NCBI RefSeq assembly: GCF_938020365.1 | Contig: NZ_CALIIB010000006.1 | Location: 1 to 18,375, forward strand | DNA: 18,375 nt | Source of the DNA: an uncultured Streptococcus sp. | Lineage (GTDB): Bacteria > Bacillota > Bacilli > Lactobacillales > Streptococcaceae | Direction: 5' to 3' | Shown: piece after piece, positions 7,448-14,106 of the stretch | Layout: every line of letters begins with the position of its first letter | Numbering within the stretch: the stretch's first letter is position 1 | The notes under the pieces: generated by a model | Seen by the model: the letters and a program-made list of their open reading frames with translations, nothing else | What the model was told of the DNA's origin: nothing | Databases searched by the model: none | Position numbers and translations under genes: made by a program

Positions 7448-7972
7448 TTAGCGAATCTTTTTCAGAGCCTGATAGACAAATTTTGCAATGACAAAGTCGA
7501 CCATGCTGTGTACAATTGTACCAAATCCAACTAAACCGAAGAGGATATAGAAGGCATTCGCCGGATAGGCTGTTGTCGTATAAAAGAGAATACAGACCAC
7601 TACCTCACCAAAGGCATGAATCAGGGCCAGCACAAAATTAAAGATCCAAGTCTTTTTCTGACTGTCCAGTGTTTCAGGATGCTTTTGCAGATAAAGAGCT
7701 CCGATAGTACCGAAGAGTAGGTGAGACAGGGCTCTCAGGGTGATGATGAAAGGAAGACCGGACATGAAAAATCCGATGGTAGAGCCGAGGACGACAATTA
7801 CTGTCATGAGTGGTGAGATGAACATGGCCAGAAAGATAGCAACGTGGCTGGCTAAAGTGAAGGAAGCAGGCGGAATGACAATCTTAATCGGCATAACCAG
7901 CGGAATAACGATGGCTAGGGCAGTCAAAAAAGCGGTCAGTGTCATAAACTGATTTTTGGATGTTGGTTTCAT
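7448..7972 (-). CDS. niaX: NiaX niacin ECF transporter S component
   Basis: 174-residue hydrophobic protein with about six membrane segments (roughly 11-29, 40-62, 63-80, 82-95, 109-131, 140-168) and a basic C-terminus KKIR. Size, topology and pairing with NiaR identify the substrate-binding S subunit NiaX of the energy-coupling-factor family, which imports niacin. No ATPase or T subunit is encoded nearby, so it must use the shared EcfA-EcfA'-EcfT module encoded elsewhere (group II ECF). ATG at 7970-7972 with AAAAGGAGT upstream. It is the first gene of a two-gene operon with niaR behind a putative NiaR operator. Confidence 0.87.
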   Translation of the reverse strand: MKPTSKNQFMTLTAFLTALAIVIPLVMPIKIVIPPASFTLASHVAIFLAMFISPLMTVIVVLGSTIGFFMSGLPFIITLRALSHLLFGTIGALYLQKHPETLDSQKKTWIFNFVLALIHAFGEVVVCILFYTTTAYPANAFYILFGLVGFGTIVHSMVDFVIAKFVYQALKKIR

Positions 7973-7989
7973 AATAAACTCCTTTTATC

Positions 7990-8007
7990 TACTGTATATA
8001 CACTAGA
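7990..8007 (-). promoter_or_regulatory. Putative NiaR operator
   Basis: A perfect 10-bp palindrome TGTATATACA (7993-8002) within TTCTAGTGTATATACAGTAG on minus. It overlaps the predicted start of transcription just after the -10 of niaX. The GTGT...ACA core agrees with the streptococcal NiaR motif as I remember it. The position would block initiation. Confidence 0.72.
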
Positions 8008-8036
8008 ATAGTACATTGTTTTGTCACAAAAGTCAA
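8008..8036 (-). promoter_or_regulatory. Promoter of niaX-niaR
   Basis: On minus, TTGACT (8031-8036), a 17-base spacer, then TACTAT (8008-8013). Confidence 0.72.
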
Positions 8037-8073
8037 GAAAGTTTTTTGAAAACAAGTGATTTTCTTTGCCCAT

Positions 8074-8102
8074 TTGTCAAATAAGATAAAATATCGTATA
8101 AT
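8074..8102 (+). promoter_or_regulatory. Promoter of the yjdM-like gene
   Basis: TTGTCA (8074-8079), 17 bases, TATAAT (8097-8102). The leader to the ATG is about 70 bases. Confidence 0.78.
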
Positions 8103-8179
8103 AAGACGGTAAAATATGGCTGTCACTCAGTTCTTATTCTTTTCTGAATGCCTGCCCACTTATAAGGAGAAATGAATTA

Positions 8180-8518
8180 ATGAATAATTTGCCAAATTGC
8201 CCAAAATGTAACTCAGAATACGTTTATGAAGATGGTGTTCTCTTGGTTTGTCCAGAATGTGCCTATGAATGGGATCCTGCAGAAGTTGCAGCAGGAGAAG
8301 CTGGTCCAGTGGCTATTGATGCGAATGGAAACCAGTTGGCCGATGGGGATACAGTTACCTTAATCAAGGACTTGAAAGTCAAAGGGGCTCCTAAGGATCT
8401 CAAACAAGGAACGCGCGTGAAAAATATCAGCATCGTCGAAGGCGACCACAATATTGACTGTAAGATTGACGGATTTGGCGCTATGAAGCTCAAGTCAGAA
8501 TTTGTCAAGAAAATCTGA
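8180..8518 (+). CDS. yjdM: PhnA/YjdM family zinc-ribbon protein
   Basis: 112 residues. An N-terminal zinc ribbon uses C7-x2-C10 (CPKC) and C24-x2-C27 (CPEC). The C-terminal PhnA/KOW-like domain contains DANGNQLADGDTVTLIKDL and the conserved KGAPKDLKQGTRVKNI. The family was misnamed for alkylphosphonate use in E. coli; no phosphonate genes are near, and the biological role is unknown. Start ATG at 8180 has AAGGAG at 8164-8169. An earlier ATG at 8172 meets a stop two codons later and cannot be the start. The next gene begins 8 bases after this stop. Confidence 0.88.
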   Translation: MNNLPNCPKCNSEYVYEDGVLLVCPECAYEWDPAEVAAGEAGPVAIDANGNQLADGDTVTLIKDLKVKGAPKDLKQGTRVKNISIVEGDHNIDCKIDGFGAMKLKSEFVKKI

Positions 8519-8526
8519 GAAGCGCT

Positions 8527-9153
8527 ATGAATAAAAAAGTAATTCTTTCTTATCGCCTTCTTCTTTTAGTTTTGGCTTTTGTAGGGGTCTATCTAGAAAT
8601 TGCTAAACTTGGCGTGGGAATGCTGATGTACTACACGGTCTTGTCTAATCTTCTGGTTCTGTTATTTACCGCCTATCTCATTTTTAGAATGTGGACGGAT
8701 AATAACTGGGAGAGTTCCAAGCTGTTGCGCGTGAAGGGCGGCGTGACCATGTGTATCATGATTACCTGCGTGGTCTATCACTTGCTCCTAGCTCCAATTG
8801 CGACCGATTTTTATCGCTTGGAAAATTTCCTTTGCCATTATATTGTGCCTCTCATGTTTTTCTTTGATACTCTTGTATTTGATAAAACTCGGCAGTATCG
8901 TTGGTTTGATCCCATTTCTTGGACAAGTGTTCCGCTGATTTACATGATTTTTGCCCTTATTAACGGTTTTTTCTTGAAAATTGATATTCCCAATGCCAAG
9001 GATAAACCCTTTCCCTACTTTTTCCTTAATGTCTATAAGCACGGTTGGCCTTATGTTATCAAGATGTGCTTGATTATCTTTGTGGCCTATCTGGTCTTTG
9101 GTTATATTTTTTACGGAATCAAATCTATCTCATTTTCAAAGAAGAAAGCTTAG
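8527..9153 (+). CDS. Pr6Pr family integral membrane protein
   Basis: 208 residues with about six hydrophobic segments and a lysine-rich cytoplasmic tail (SFSKKKA). Conserved-looking features include LSNLLVLLFTAYLIFRMW, VVYHLLLAPI and the ENFLCHYIVPLMFFFDTLVFD stretch in the middle (about 99-119), as in proteins annotated Pr6Pr (FAR-17a/AIG1-like). Eukaryotic AIG1 relatives are lipid hydrolases with a conserved Thr and His; whether the bacterial branch shares that activity is not known. It probably shares the promoter of the zinc-ribbon gene 8 bases upstream; its ribosome site is weak (GAGAAG), suggesting coupling. Confidence 0.75.
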   Translation: MNKKVILSYRLLLLVLAFVGVYLEIAKLGVGMLMYYTVLSNLLVLLFTAYLIFRMWTDNNWESSKLLRVKGGVTMCIMITCVVYHLLLAPIATDFYRLENFLCHYIVPLMFFFDTLVFDKTRQYRWFDPISWTSVPLIYMIFALINGFFLKIDIPNAKDKPFPYFFLNVYKHGWPYVIKMCLIIFVAYLVFGYIFYGIKSISFSKKKA

Positions 9154-9172
9154 ATTCTTATAATAGGAATAG

Positions 9173-9199
9173 AAAACAGATGTTCTCTGTTTTTTATTT
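9173..9199 (+). terminator. Terminator after the Pr6Pr gene
   Basis: AAACAGA (9174-9180), 5-base loop, TCTGTTT (9186-9192), then a T-rich tract to 9199. Confidence 0.8.
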
Positions 9200-9246
9200 T
9201 GTTGAAATGGATTAGCAATTTATCGTGAAAAAAGTTCATTTTTTTC

Positions 9247-9275
9247 TTGAAACGGAATTGAAATTGTGGTATAGT
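9247..9275 (+). promoter_or_regulatory. Promoter of the pyr operon
   Basis: TTGAAA (9247-9252), 17 bases, TATAGT (9270-9275) preceded by TGG, giving an extended -10. Predicted start near 9282. Confidence 0.75.
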
Positions 9276-9290
9276 TATAAACAATTAAAT

Positions 9291-9326
9291 AGTCCTTTAA
9301 TTCTATCCAGAGAGATAGGCAAGGAG
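9291..9326 (+). promoter_or_regulatory. PyrR-binding anti-antiterminator RNA element
   Basis: A stem-loop with outer helix TCCTT (9293-9297)/AAGGA (9321-9325), inner helix CTATC (9303-9307)/GATAG (9314-9318) and hexaloop CAGAGA (9308-9313). This is the PyrR recognition hairpin seen in pyr operon leaders of Gram-positive bacteria. With UMP, PyrR binds and stabilises it, so the downstream terminator forms. GCAAGGAG (9319-9326) can pair perfectly with CTCCTTGC (9395-9402), the 5' arm of the terminator, making the alternative antiterminator. Confidence 0.88.
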
Positions 9327-9392
9327 CAAAGTAAAAATGATGGGTGGAGTGTGACAAGTGCGTCTTGTTTCAGCCTGTCTCTATTTTCTGAG

Positions 9393-9418
9393 GTCTCCTT
9401 GCAAAAGGAGGCTTTTTT
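9393..9418 (+). terminator. Attenuator terminator of the pyr leader
   Basis: GTCTCCTT (9393-9400), tetraloop GCAA, AAGGAGGC (9405-9412), T6 (9413-9418). It stands 20 bases before the pyrR start and is the regulated terminator of the leader. Confidence 0.9.
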
Positions 9419-9438
9419 AATGTTTTTAGGAGGTTTAG

Positions 9439-9966
9439 ATGAAGACAAAGGAAGTTGTCGATGAGATCACTATGAATCGTGCCATCACGCGGATCACTTA
9501 TGAAATCATCGAACGCAACAAGGATTTCAGCCAAATCGTTTTGGCAGGCATTAAGACCAGAGGGGTCTTCATTGCCAAACGCATCCAGCAACGACTGGCT
9601 CAGCTTGAGAAAATTGAGATTCCAGTTTGCGAAGTGGATACAAAGCCCTTCCGAGACGATATCAAGGTCAAGGAAGACACGACAGTGATTCCAGTTGACA
9701 TTACTGATCGCGAAGTGATTATCGTTGACGATGTGCTCTATACAGGCCGGACTATCCGCGCAGCCATTGATAATCTTGTCAGCAATGGGCGGCCATCACG
9801 CGTCAGCCTCGCTGTTCTAGTGGACCGCGGGCACCGTGAGTTGCCGATTCGGGCAGACTATGTTGGTAAAAATATTCCAACGAGCCACCTTGAAGAGATT
9901 ATTGTTGAAATGACTGAAAAAGATGGTCAGGACCGAGTTCTGATCGTAGAGGAGGAGACAAGATGA
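9439..9966 (+). CDS. pyrR: PyrR, pyrimidine operon RNA-binding attenuator
   Basis: 175 residues, full length. It has the phosphoribosyltransferase fold with the PRPP loop VIIVDDVLYTGRTIRAAI (93-110) and the segments TRGVFIAKRI (40-49) and VDRGHRELPIRADYVGKN. PyrR binds the leader RNA when UMP is high and closes the operon; many homologues also have uracil phosphoribosyltransferase activity. The start ATG at 9439 follows AGGAGG (9428-9433), just after the attenuator. Its end overlaps the permease start by ATGA, indicating translational coupling. Confidence 0.96.
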   Translation: MKTKEVVDEITMNRAITRITYEIIERNKDFSQIVLAGIKTRGVFIAKRIQQRLAQLEKIEIPVCEVDTKPFRDDIKVKEDTTVIPVDITDREVIIVDDVLYTGRTIRAAIDNLVSNGRPSRVSLAVLVDRGHRELPIRADYVGKNIPTSHLEEIIVEMTEKDGQDRVLIVEEETR

Positions 9967-11243
9967 GTCAAGAAGTTAAATACGATGTCCATGATATGCC
10001 AAAACCTGGCTTACTCTTAGGACTTTCATTCCAGCATTTATTCGCCATGTTTGGGGCGACAGTGTTGGTTCCGATTCTGGTGGGAATTGACCCAGCGGTA
10101 GCCCTGTTTTCAAGTGGTTTGGGAACGCTGGCTCACTTGACAGTGACCAAGTACAAAATCCCCGCTTATATGGGTTCCAGTTTTGCTTATATCGCTGCGA
10201 TGCAAATCCTAATGAAGACAGATGGGATTGCTGCGGTTGCGCAAGGTGCTATCACGGGAGGTTTGGTCTACTTCATCGTAGCCCTCATCGTGAAATTCGC
10301 AGGGAACGCTTGGATTGATAAGATTTTGCCGCCAGTAGTGGTGGGGCCGATCATCATGGTGATTGGTCTAAGTCTAGCGGGTACAGCTGTTGGCGATGTG
10401 ATGTATAGGACTGTTGGAGACCAAAAGGTCTACGACATCACCTACTTTGCTATCGGGATGGTAACCCTCCTCTGTGTCATTCTCTTTAACATATACGGTA
10501 AGAAAATCGTTGGTATTATTCCAGTTCTGCTGGGCTTGATTGTTGGCTATATCTTTGCTCTGATTGTTGGAGCGGTGACAGGTCAGGAGATTATCTCTTT
10601 TGCTAACGTGACAAAAGCTTCTTGGTTCCACGTTCCGCCAATGAATCTTCCGTTTATAGATTATGATTTTAAATTGTATCCAAGTGCAATCTTAACAATG
10701 GCACCGATCGCCTTTGTAACGATGACAGAGCACTTTGGGCATGTAATGGTTCTGAATAGCTTGACAGGCAAAGATTTCTTTAAAGAGCCTGGTTTGGATA
10801 AGACTTTAGCTGGAGATGGTCTGGCTCAGGTTATCGCGGGTATCTTTGGTGCTCCGCCAGTGACCAGCTACGGTGAAAATATCGGGGTTATGGCGCTCAA
10901 TAAAATCTACAGTGTTTATGTAATTGCTGGAGCTGCTGTACTGGCGATTATCATGAGCTTTGTCGGGAAAGTATCTGCCCTGCTCCAATCAATTCCAAGT
11001 CCAGTTTTGGGAGGTATTTCCATCGCCCTCTTCGGGGTAATTGCTTCTAGCGGTTTGAAAATTCTGATTGAAGCCCAAACCAATTTTGACAACAAAAAGA
11101 ACCTGCTGATTGCCAGTGTCGTTCTGGTATCTGGTATCGGTGGTCTGACCCTGCAACTATCAGGTCTGCAAGTTTCAGGAGTTGCCTTGTCAACTGTTCT
11201 CGGAATTACCCTCTACCTCATCCTGCCAGAACCTAAAAATTAG
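9963..11243 (+). CDS. uraA: Uracil permease, NCS2 family
   Basis: 426 residues, about 14 membrane segments. It matches UraA/PyrP: QHLFAMFGATVLVPILVG (24-41), YMGSSFAYIA (69-78), and the substrate-site residues E256 and H257 (MTEHFGH) and E305 (TSYGENIGVM), equivalent to the uracil-binding glutamates of E. coli UraA. Imports uracil by proton symport for salvage. Start is the ATGA overlapping the pyrR stop; AGGAGG-like GAGGAG lies just upstream. Under control of the pyr attenuator. pyrP is an equally used name. Confidence 0.94.
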   Translation: MSQEVKYDVHDMPKPGLLLGLSFQHLFAMFGATVLVPILVGIDPAVALFSSGLGTLAHLTVTKYKIPAYMGSSFAYIAAMQILMKTDGIAAVAQGAITGGLVYFIVALIVKFAGNAWIDKILPPVVVGPIIMVIGLSLAGTAVGDVMYRTVGDQKVYDITYFAIGMVTLLCVILFNIYGKKIVGIIPVLLGLIVGYIFALIVGAVTGQEIISFANVTKASWFHVPPMNLPFIDYDFKLYPSAILTMAPIAFVTMTEHFGHVMVLNSLTGKDFFKEPGLDKTLAGDGLAQVIAGIFGAPPVTSYGENIGVMALNKIYSVYVIAGAAVLAIIMSFVGKVSALLQSIPSPVLGGISIALFGVIASSGLKILIEAQTNFDNKKNLLIASVVLVSGIGGLTLQLSGLQVSGVALSTVLGITLYLILPEPKN

Positions 11244-11299
11244 GCTGACGAGATTGCTACATTTGTCCAAAGTTTTTAATAAAAAAGGAGTATAACATC

Positions 11300-12217
11300 A
11301 TGTCATCAAATCAAATCGCACTTAAAAATCTTGTATCTATGGAACACCTTACGAACGAAGAAGTAATGGCTTTGATCAAGCGCGGGATTGAATTTAAAAA
11401 CGGCGCAAAGGTTCATTATGATGAGCAGCATATCGTTGCAAATCTCTTCTTTGAATCTTCAACACGTACTCACAAGGCTTTTGAAGTAGCAGAATTAAAA
11501 CTTGGATGCGACCTGCTTGACTTTGATGTCAAGACAAGCTCAGTCAACAAGGGAGAAACCTTGTATGACACGATTTTGACTATGTCAGCTCTCGGTGTAG
11601 ATGTCTGTGTCATCCGTCACCCTGAGGTTGATTACTATAAAGAATTGATCGAAAGTCCAACAATTACAACTTCTATCGTAAATGGTGGTGATGGTTCTGG
11701 TCAGCACCCAAGCCAAAGTTTACTTGACTTGATGACAATTTACCAAGAGTTCGGTCATTTCGATGGTTTGAAAGTAGCTATCGCTGGTGACCTTGATCAC
11801 TCTCGTGTAGCCAAATCTAATATGCAAATCTTAAAACGTCTTGGTGCGGAGCTCTTCTTTGCTGGTCCAGATGAGTGGAGAAGTGCGGAATTTGCTGACT
11901 ATGGTAAATTCGTAACGATTGACGAAGTGATTGACCAAGTGGATGTCATGATGTTCCTCCGCGTACAGCACGAACGTCATGACTACAACTCCATTTTCTC
12001 TAAGGAAAATTATCATAAACTCCATGGTTTGACGCAAGAGCGCTACGATCGTATGAAGGATACTGCAATCCTGATGCACCCAGCGCCTGTCAATCGCGAT
12101 GTAGAAATTGCAGACCATTTGGTTGAAGCTCCAAAATCTCGAATTGTAGAACAAATGACAAATGGCGTCTTTGTCAGAATGGCTATCATTGAAGCTGTTC
12201 TCAAGGGACGCAACTAA
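11300..12217 (+). CDS. pyrB: Aspartate carbamoyltransferase catalytic subunit
   Basis: 305 residues, usual length. Carbamoyl phosphate site SSTRTH (53-58) within FFESSTRTHKAFE, then HPSQSLLDL (136-144), the DLDHSRVAKSN loop, and HPAPVNRD (260-267) for aspartate binding. It forms carbamoyl aspartate from carbamoyl phosphate and aspartate, the first committed step of pyrimidine synthesis. There is no pyrI regulatory gene, as normal for Firmicutes. ATG at 11300 with AAGGAG at 11285-11290. The 56-base gap after uraA shows no second PyrR element, so control is from the operon leader. Confidence 0.96.
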   Translation: MSSNQIALKNLVSMEHLTNEEVMALIKRGIEFKNGAKVHYDEQHIVANLFFESSTRTHKAFEVAELKLGCDLLDFDVKTSSVNKGETLYDTILTMSALGVDVCVIRHPEVDYYKELIESPTITTSIVNGGDGSGQHPSQSLLDLMTIYQEFGHFDGLKVAIAGDLDHSRVAKSNMQILKRLGAELFFAGPDEWRSAEFADYGKFVTIDEVIDQVDVMMFLRVQHERHDYNSIFSKENYHKLHGLTQERYDRMKDTAILMHPAPVNRDVEIADHLVEAPKSRIVEQMTNGVFVRMAIIEAVLKGRN

Positions 12218-12235
12218 TCTCAGAATGTAGCTTGT

Positions 12236-12277
12236 GAGTAGGCTTGGACTCAAGAAGAGTTTGCCTACTCCTTTTTT
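12236..12277 (+). terminator. Terminator of the pyr operon
   Basis: GAGTAGGC (12236-12243) pairs with GCCTACTC (12263-12270), an inner ACTC/GAGT helix extends the hairpin, and T6 follows at 12272-12277. The operon ends here, after pyrB. Confidence 0.85.
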
Positions 12278-12315
12278 AAACTTAACCTTAAAAACTTATA
12301 AAAAAACAAATGTTA

Positions 12316-12366
12316 AAATCAAAAGAACTACTCGAAATCATGTTTTCTGAGTAGTTCTTTTGATTT
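12316..12366 (-). terminator. Terminator after the ECF S component gene (18-bp perfect stem)
   Basis: An inverted repeat of 18 perfect base pairs (12316-12333 with 12349-12366) and a 15-base loop. On minus it is followed by TTTTAACATTTG and then T7, and it contains the last bases of the gene's stop codon. It is longer than the other terminators here. Confidence 0.75.
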
Positions 12367-12931
12367 ATGCATTGCTGGATTTTGCAAAGATTCTTGGGAT
12401 GACTTTTTTGAGTTGTGGGATGAAGGCAAGACTAACCCCAATAACGATGAGGCGGTCTGCATAGTCGGTCAGCGCTTGGACGATGATAGTGCTGGTGACC
12501 AAATCTAGGCCGAATCCATGTAAGCCCTGAACGATAATACTAGAGCCGCTTGGAGTGATCCCTTTGAAGACTATCACAGTGATCAGAGAGGCCAAAGCAG
12601 TAGCTGGCAGAGAGACTAGAATCGTTTTCCAGAGAAGGTTTAGTCTTGGTTTTGAATCAGAAGTAAAAAAGACTGAGACGAGCAGAGCCAAAAGAATGGC
12701 TACTGGAGAGAAATAAATAGCAGAAATGTCTGTTGTAAAAGCGCTAATAAGAGCACTAGCAATCGCAGTTCCTACTCCGAAAATAGGTCCTAAAATGAGG
12801 CTGGCTAATATCGTTCCAAAAGTATCCAAATAAACAGGAAGTTTTAGAAAAAGTGCGATGTTAGCACCGATATAGTTTAGAGCGATGCAGATAGCTGTAA
12901 ATGTAATGGTAAATGGTGTTGTTTTTTTCAT
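12365..12931 (-). CDS. ECF transporter S component, candidate queuosine/precursor importer
   Basis: 188 residues with about five or six membrane segments and a basic C-terminal tail. The run LPVYLDTFGTILASLILGP (31-49) and the late TDYADRLIVIG (155-165) are typical of ECF S components of the LDTxGT...DR kind. Substrate-binding S subunits work with the shared EcfA-EcfA'-EcfT module, none of which is encoded here. The ATG (12929-12931) is 4 bases after the hydrolase stop with AGGA upstream inside the hydrolase end, so the two are translationally coupled. A preQ1-type riboswitch heads the operon, so the likely cargo is queuosine, queuine or a preQ precursor, as for the QrtT/QueT families. The specific family assignment is inference; another nucleoside or vitamin is possible. 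Confidence 0.72.
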   Translation of the reverse strand: MKKTTPFTITFTAICIALNYIGANIALFLKLPVYLDTFGTILASLILGPIFGVGTAIASALISAFTTDISAIYFSPVAILLALLVSVFFTSDSKPRLNLLWKTILVSLPATALASLITVIVFKGITPSGSSIIVQGLHGFGLDLVTSTIIVQALTDYADRLIVIGVSLAFIPQLKKVIPRIFAKSSNA

Positions 12932-12935
12932 AATT

Positions 12936-13913
12936 TTATCCTAAATTTAAAGTTTCTAGATCTTGGCAGATGATTTCCTTTGAAGTGTTGAGTATCACGG
13001 AGAGAAAATCCTGAAAGAAGAGGTAGGTGTTTACTTGAGTCAGCACCTTAGCATTGGATTGCTTACCATAAAAATGATAGGCATCAACCAGCGTTTGTCC
13101 CATGGCAATGCCTTCCGTTGCGAGATCGACGAAGGAGTCAAATCCTTGACAAAGGTCCTTATACAGAAAATGGGCAACGGCCAATGGATCGTTGATGACA
13201 CAGCCGATAATATGTTCATACTCCCAATGAAAATCCCAGTAAAAACGAGTGATTTTTCCGATAAAGTCAGCGACTTCAGGATTGATAAAACGCATATATT
13301 CCAAAAGATTGGGTGTCAAGACAATCTTTCGAGTAACATCTAGACCGACCATTTCAATCTTTTTTCCAAGTTTTTCGTAGGTTTCTCGGGCTGCATGCGG
13401 ATCGCACCAGTAGTTGTACTCCGCTACGGGTGAACAGTTGCCGTGCGATTTGTAGCTGCCGCCCATGCTGACAAATCGATTTAGATGCTGCCCAAGGTTA
13501 GGATTTTTCCTAAGAGCCAAAGCAATATTGGTCAAAGGCCCCAGTGCAACGATGGAAGTATCACTATTTTTCTGGAAATAGTCAGCCAGAAAGTCATAAG
13601 CTGCTTGTGGTTGGGCTTGGGTGGAACTGCTTCTTGTTATTCCGCTTTCTCCCAATCCATCCATGCCGTGGGTATCCTGAGCAGAGACGAAGTCACGAAC
13701 CAAGGGCTTGTCGGCTCCTACATAGACTGGGATATCAAGCCGATTCAGCCTTTCCAGGATTTTAAATGCATTTTCAAGACCAAGTTCTACTGGGACATTT
13801 CCAGCGACTATGGTCAAAGCAACGACCTCTAAGTCAGGGTGTTGCAGGGCATAGAGCAGGGCTAGGCTGTCGTCTATGCCGGGGTCGCAGTCAATAATAA
13901 CTTTTCTTTTCAT
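12936..13913 (-). CDS. Nucleoside hydrolase (IUNH family), candidate queuosine hydrolase
   Basis: 325 residues, normal length, no signal peptide, so cytosolic. Family marks: N-terminal calcium site DCDPGIDD (8-15; D10, D14, D15), HGMDGLG (82-88), VALGPLTNIA (122-131), EYNYWCDPHAA (165-175) and NDPLAVAH (241-248; D242). Hydrolyses N-glycosidic bonds of nucleosides to base and ribose. In the last motif many family members have His before the Asp; here it is Asn241. The gene follows a preQ1-I-like riboswitch and is coupled to an ECF S component, which suggests queuosine-type nucleosides as substrate, as described for QueK of Clostridioides difficile. An ordinary purine/pyrimidine nucleosidase cannot be excluded. 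ATG at 13911-13913 with AAAGGAGG at 13918-13925. Confidence 0.85.
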   Translation of the reverse strand: MKRKVIIDCDPGIDDSLALLYALQHPDLEVVALTIVAGNVPVELGLENAFKILERLNRLDIPVYVGADKPLVRDFVSAQDTHGMDGLGESGITRSSSTQAQPQAAYDFLADYFQKNSDTSIVALGPLTNIALALRKNPNLGQHLNRFVSMGGSYKSHGNCSPVAEYNYWCDPHAARETYEKLGKKIEMVGLDVTRKIVLTPNLLEYMRFINPEVADFIGKITRFYWDFHWEYEHIIGCVINDPLAVAHFLYKDLCQGFDSFVDLATEGIAMGQTLVDAYHFYGKQSNAKVLTQVNTYLFFQDFLSVILNTSKEIICQDLETLNLG

Positions 13914-13928
13914 AGGTCCTCCTTTTGA

Positions 13929-13963
13929 GAAATAAAATAAGGCTGAAACTTCCGTCTCAACCT
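13929..13963 (-). terminator. Leader terminator of the nucleoside hydrolase operon
   Basis: On minus, AGGTTGAGAC (13963-13954), tetraloop GGAA, GTTTCAGCCT (13949-13940): ten base pairs with two G-U, followed by TATTTTATTT. It sits between the riboswitch aptamer and the ribosome site, the place of an expression platform. The T tract is interrupted, so termination strength is uncertain. Confidence 0.7.
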
Positions 13964-13974
13964 CTCAGTTAGTT

Positions 13975-13989
13975 CTGCCAAAGTGGCAG
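13975..13989 (-). promoter_or_regulatory. Leader hairpin in the hydrolase 5' UTR
   Basis: CTGCCA/TGGCAG with a 3-base loop, between the aptamer and the terminator; probably part of the folding switch. Confidence 0.5.
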
Positions 13990-14038
13990 GATACCAGAAA
14001 AAACTATGCGCAATTACATTACTTTAGAATATAAGGGT

Positions 14039-14074
14039 ACTTAGTTTTTTATACTGGGAAGTTTGCGAACCAGT
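14039..14074 (-). promoter_or_regulatory. preQ1-I-like riboswitch aptamer
   Basis: Reading minus: P1 ACTGG (14074-14070)/CCAGT (14057-14053), a 12-base loop starting TTC and ending in C at 14058, then the tail ATAAAAAACTAAG (14052-14040). Stem length, loop length, the C just before the 3' arm (which pairs with the ligand in B. subtilis) and the tail all match the preQ1-I riboswitch. Unlike classical type I, loop positions 9-11 are GCA, not UAG, so the usual pairing with CUA of the tail cannot form; instead ACUU (14062-14059) can pair with AAGU (14042-14039). The RNA may thus be a divergent subtype. It controls the hydrolase and ECF S genes. Confidence 0.75.
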
Positions 14075-14106
14075 CCAAAACAAGTGTTTTGAATTATGCA
14101 TTTACT

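Noticed and set aside
9225..9464. An open frame of 79 codons spanning the pyr promoter and leader.
   Set aside because: It crosses the promoter, the PyrR hairpin and the terminator and overlaps pyrR in another frame; these RNA structures explain the sequence.
11244..11299. A second PyrR attenuator between uraA and pyrB, as in B. subtilis.
   Set aside because: The 56-base gap has no CAGAGA-type loop, terminator or antiterminator.
12316..12366. The 18-bp perfect inverted repeat as a mobile miniature element or BOX/RUP repeat.
   Set aside because: It has no target-site duplication or known repeat sequence, and its place directly after a stop codon with a downstream T run fits a terminator.
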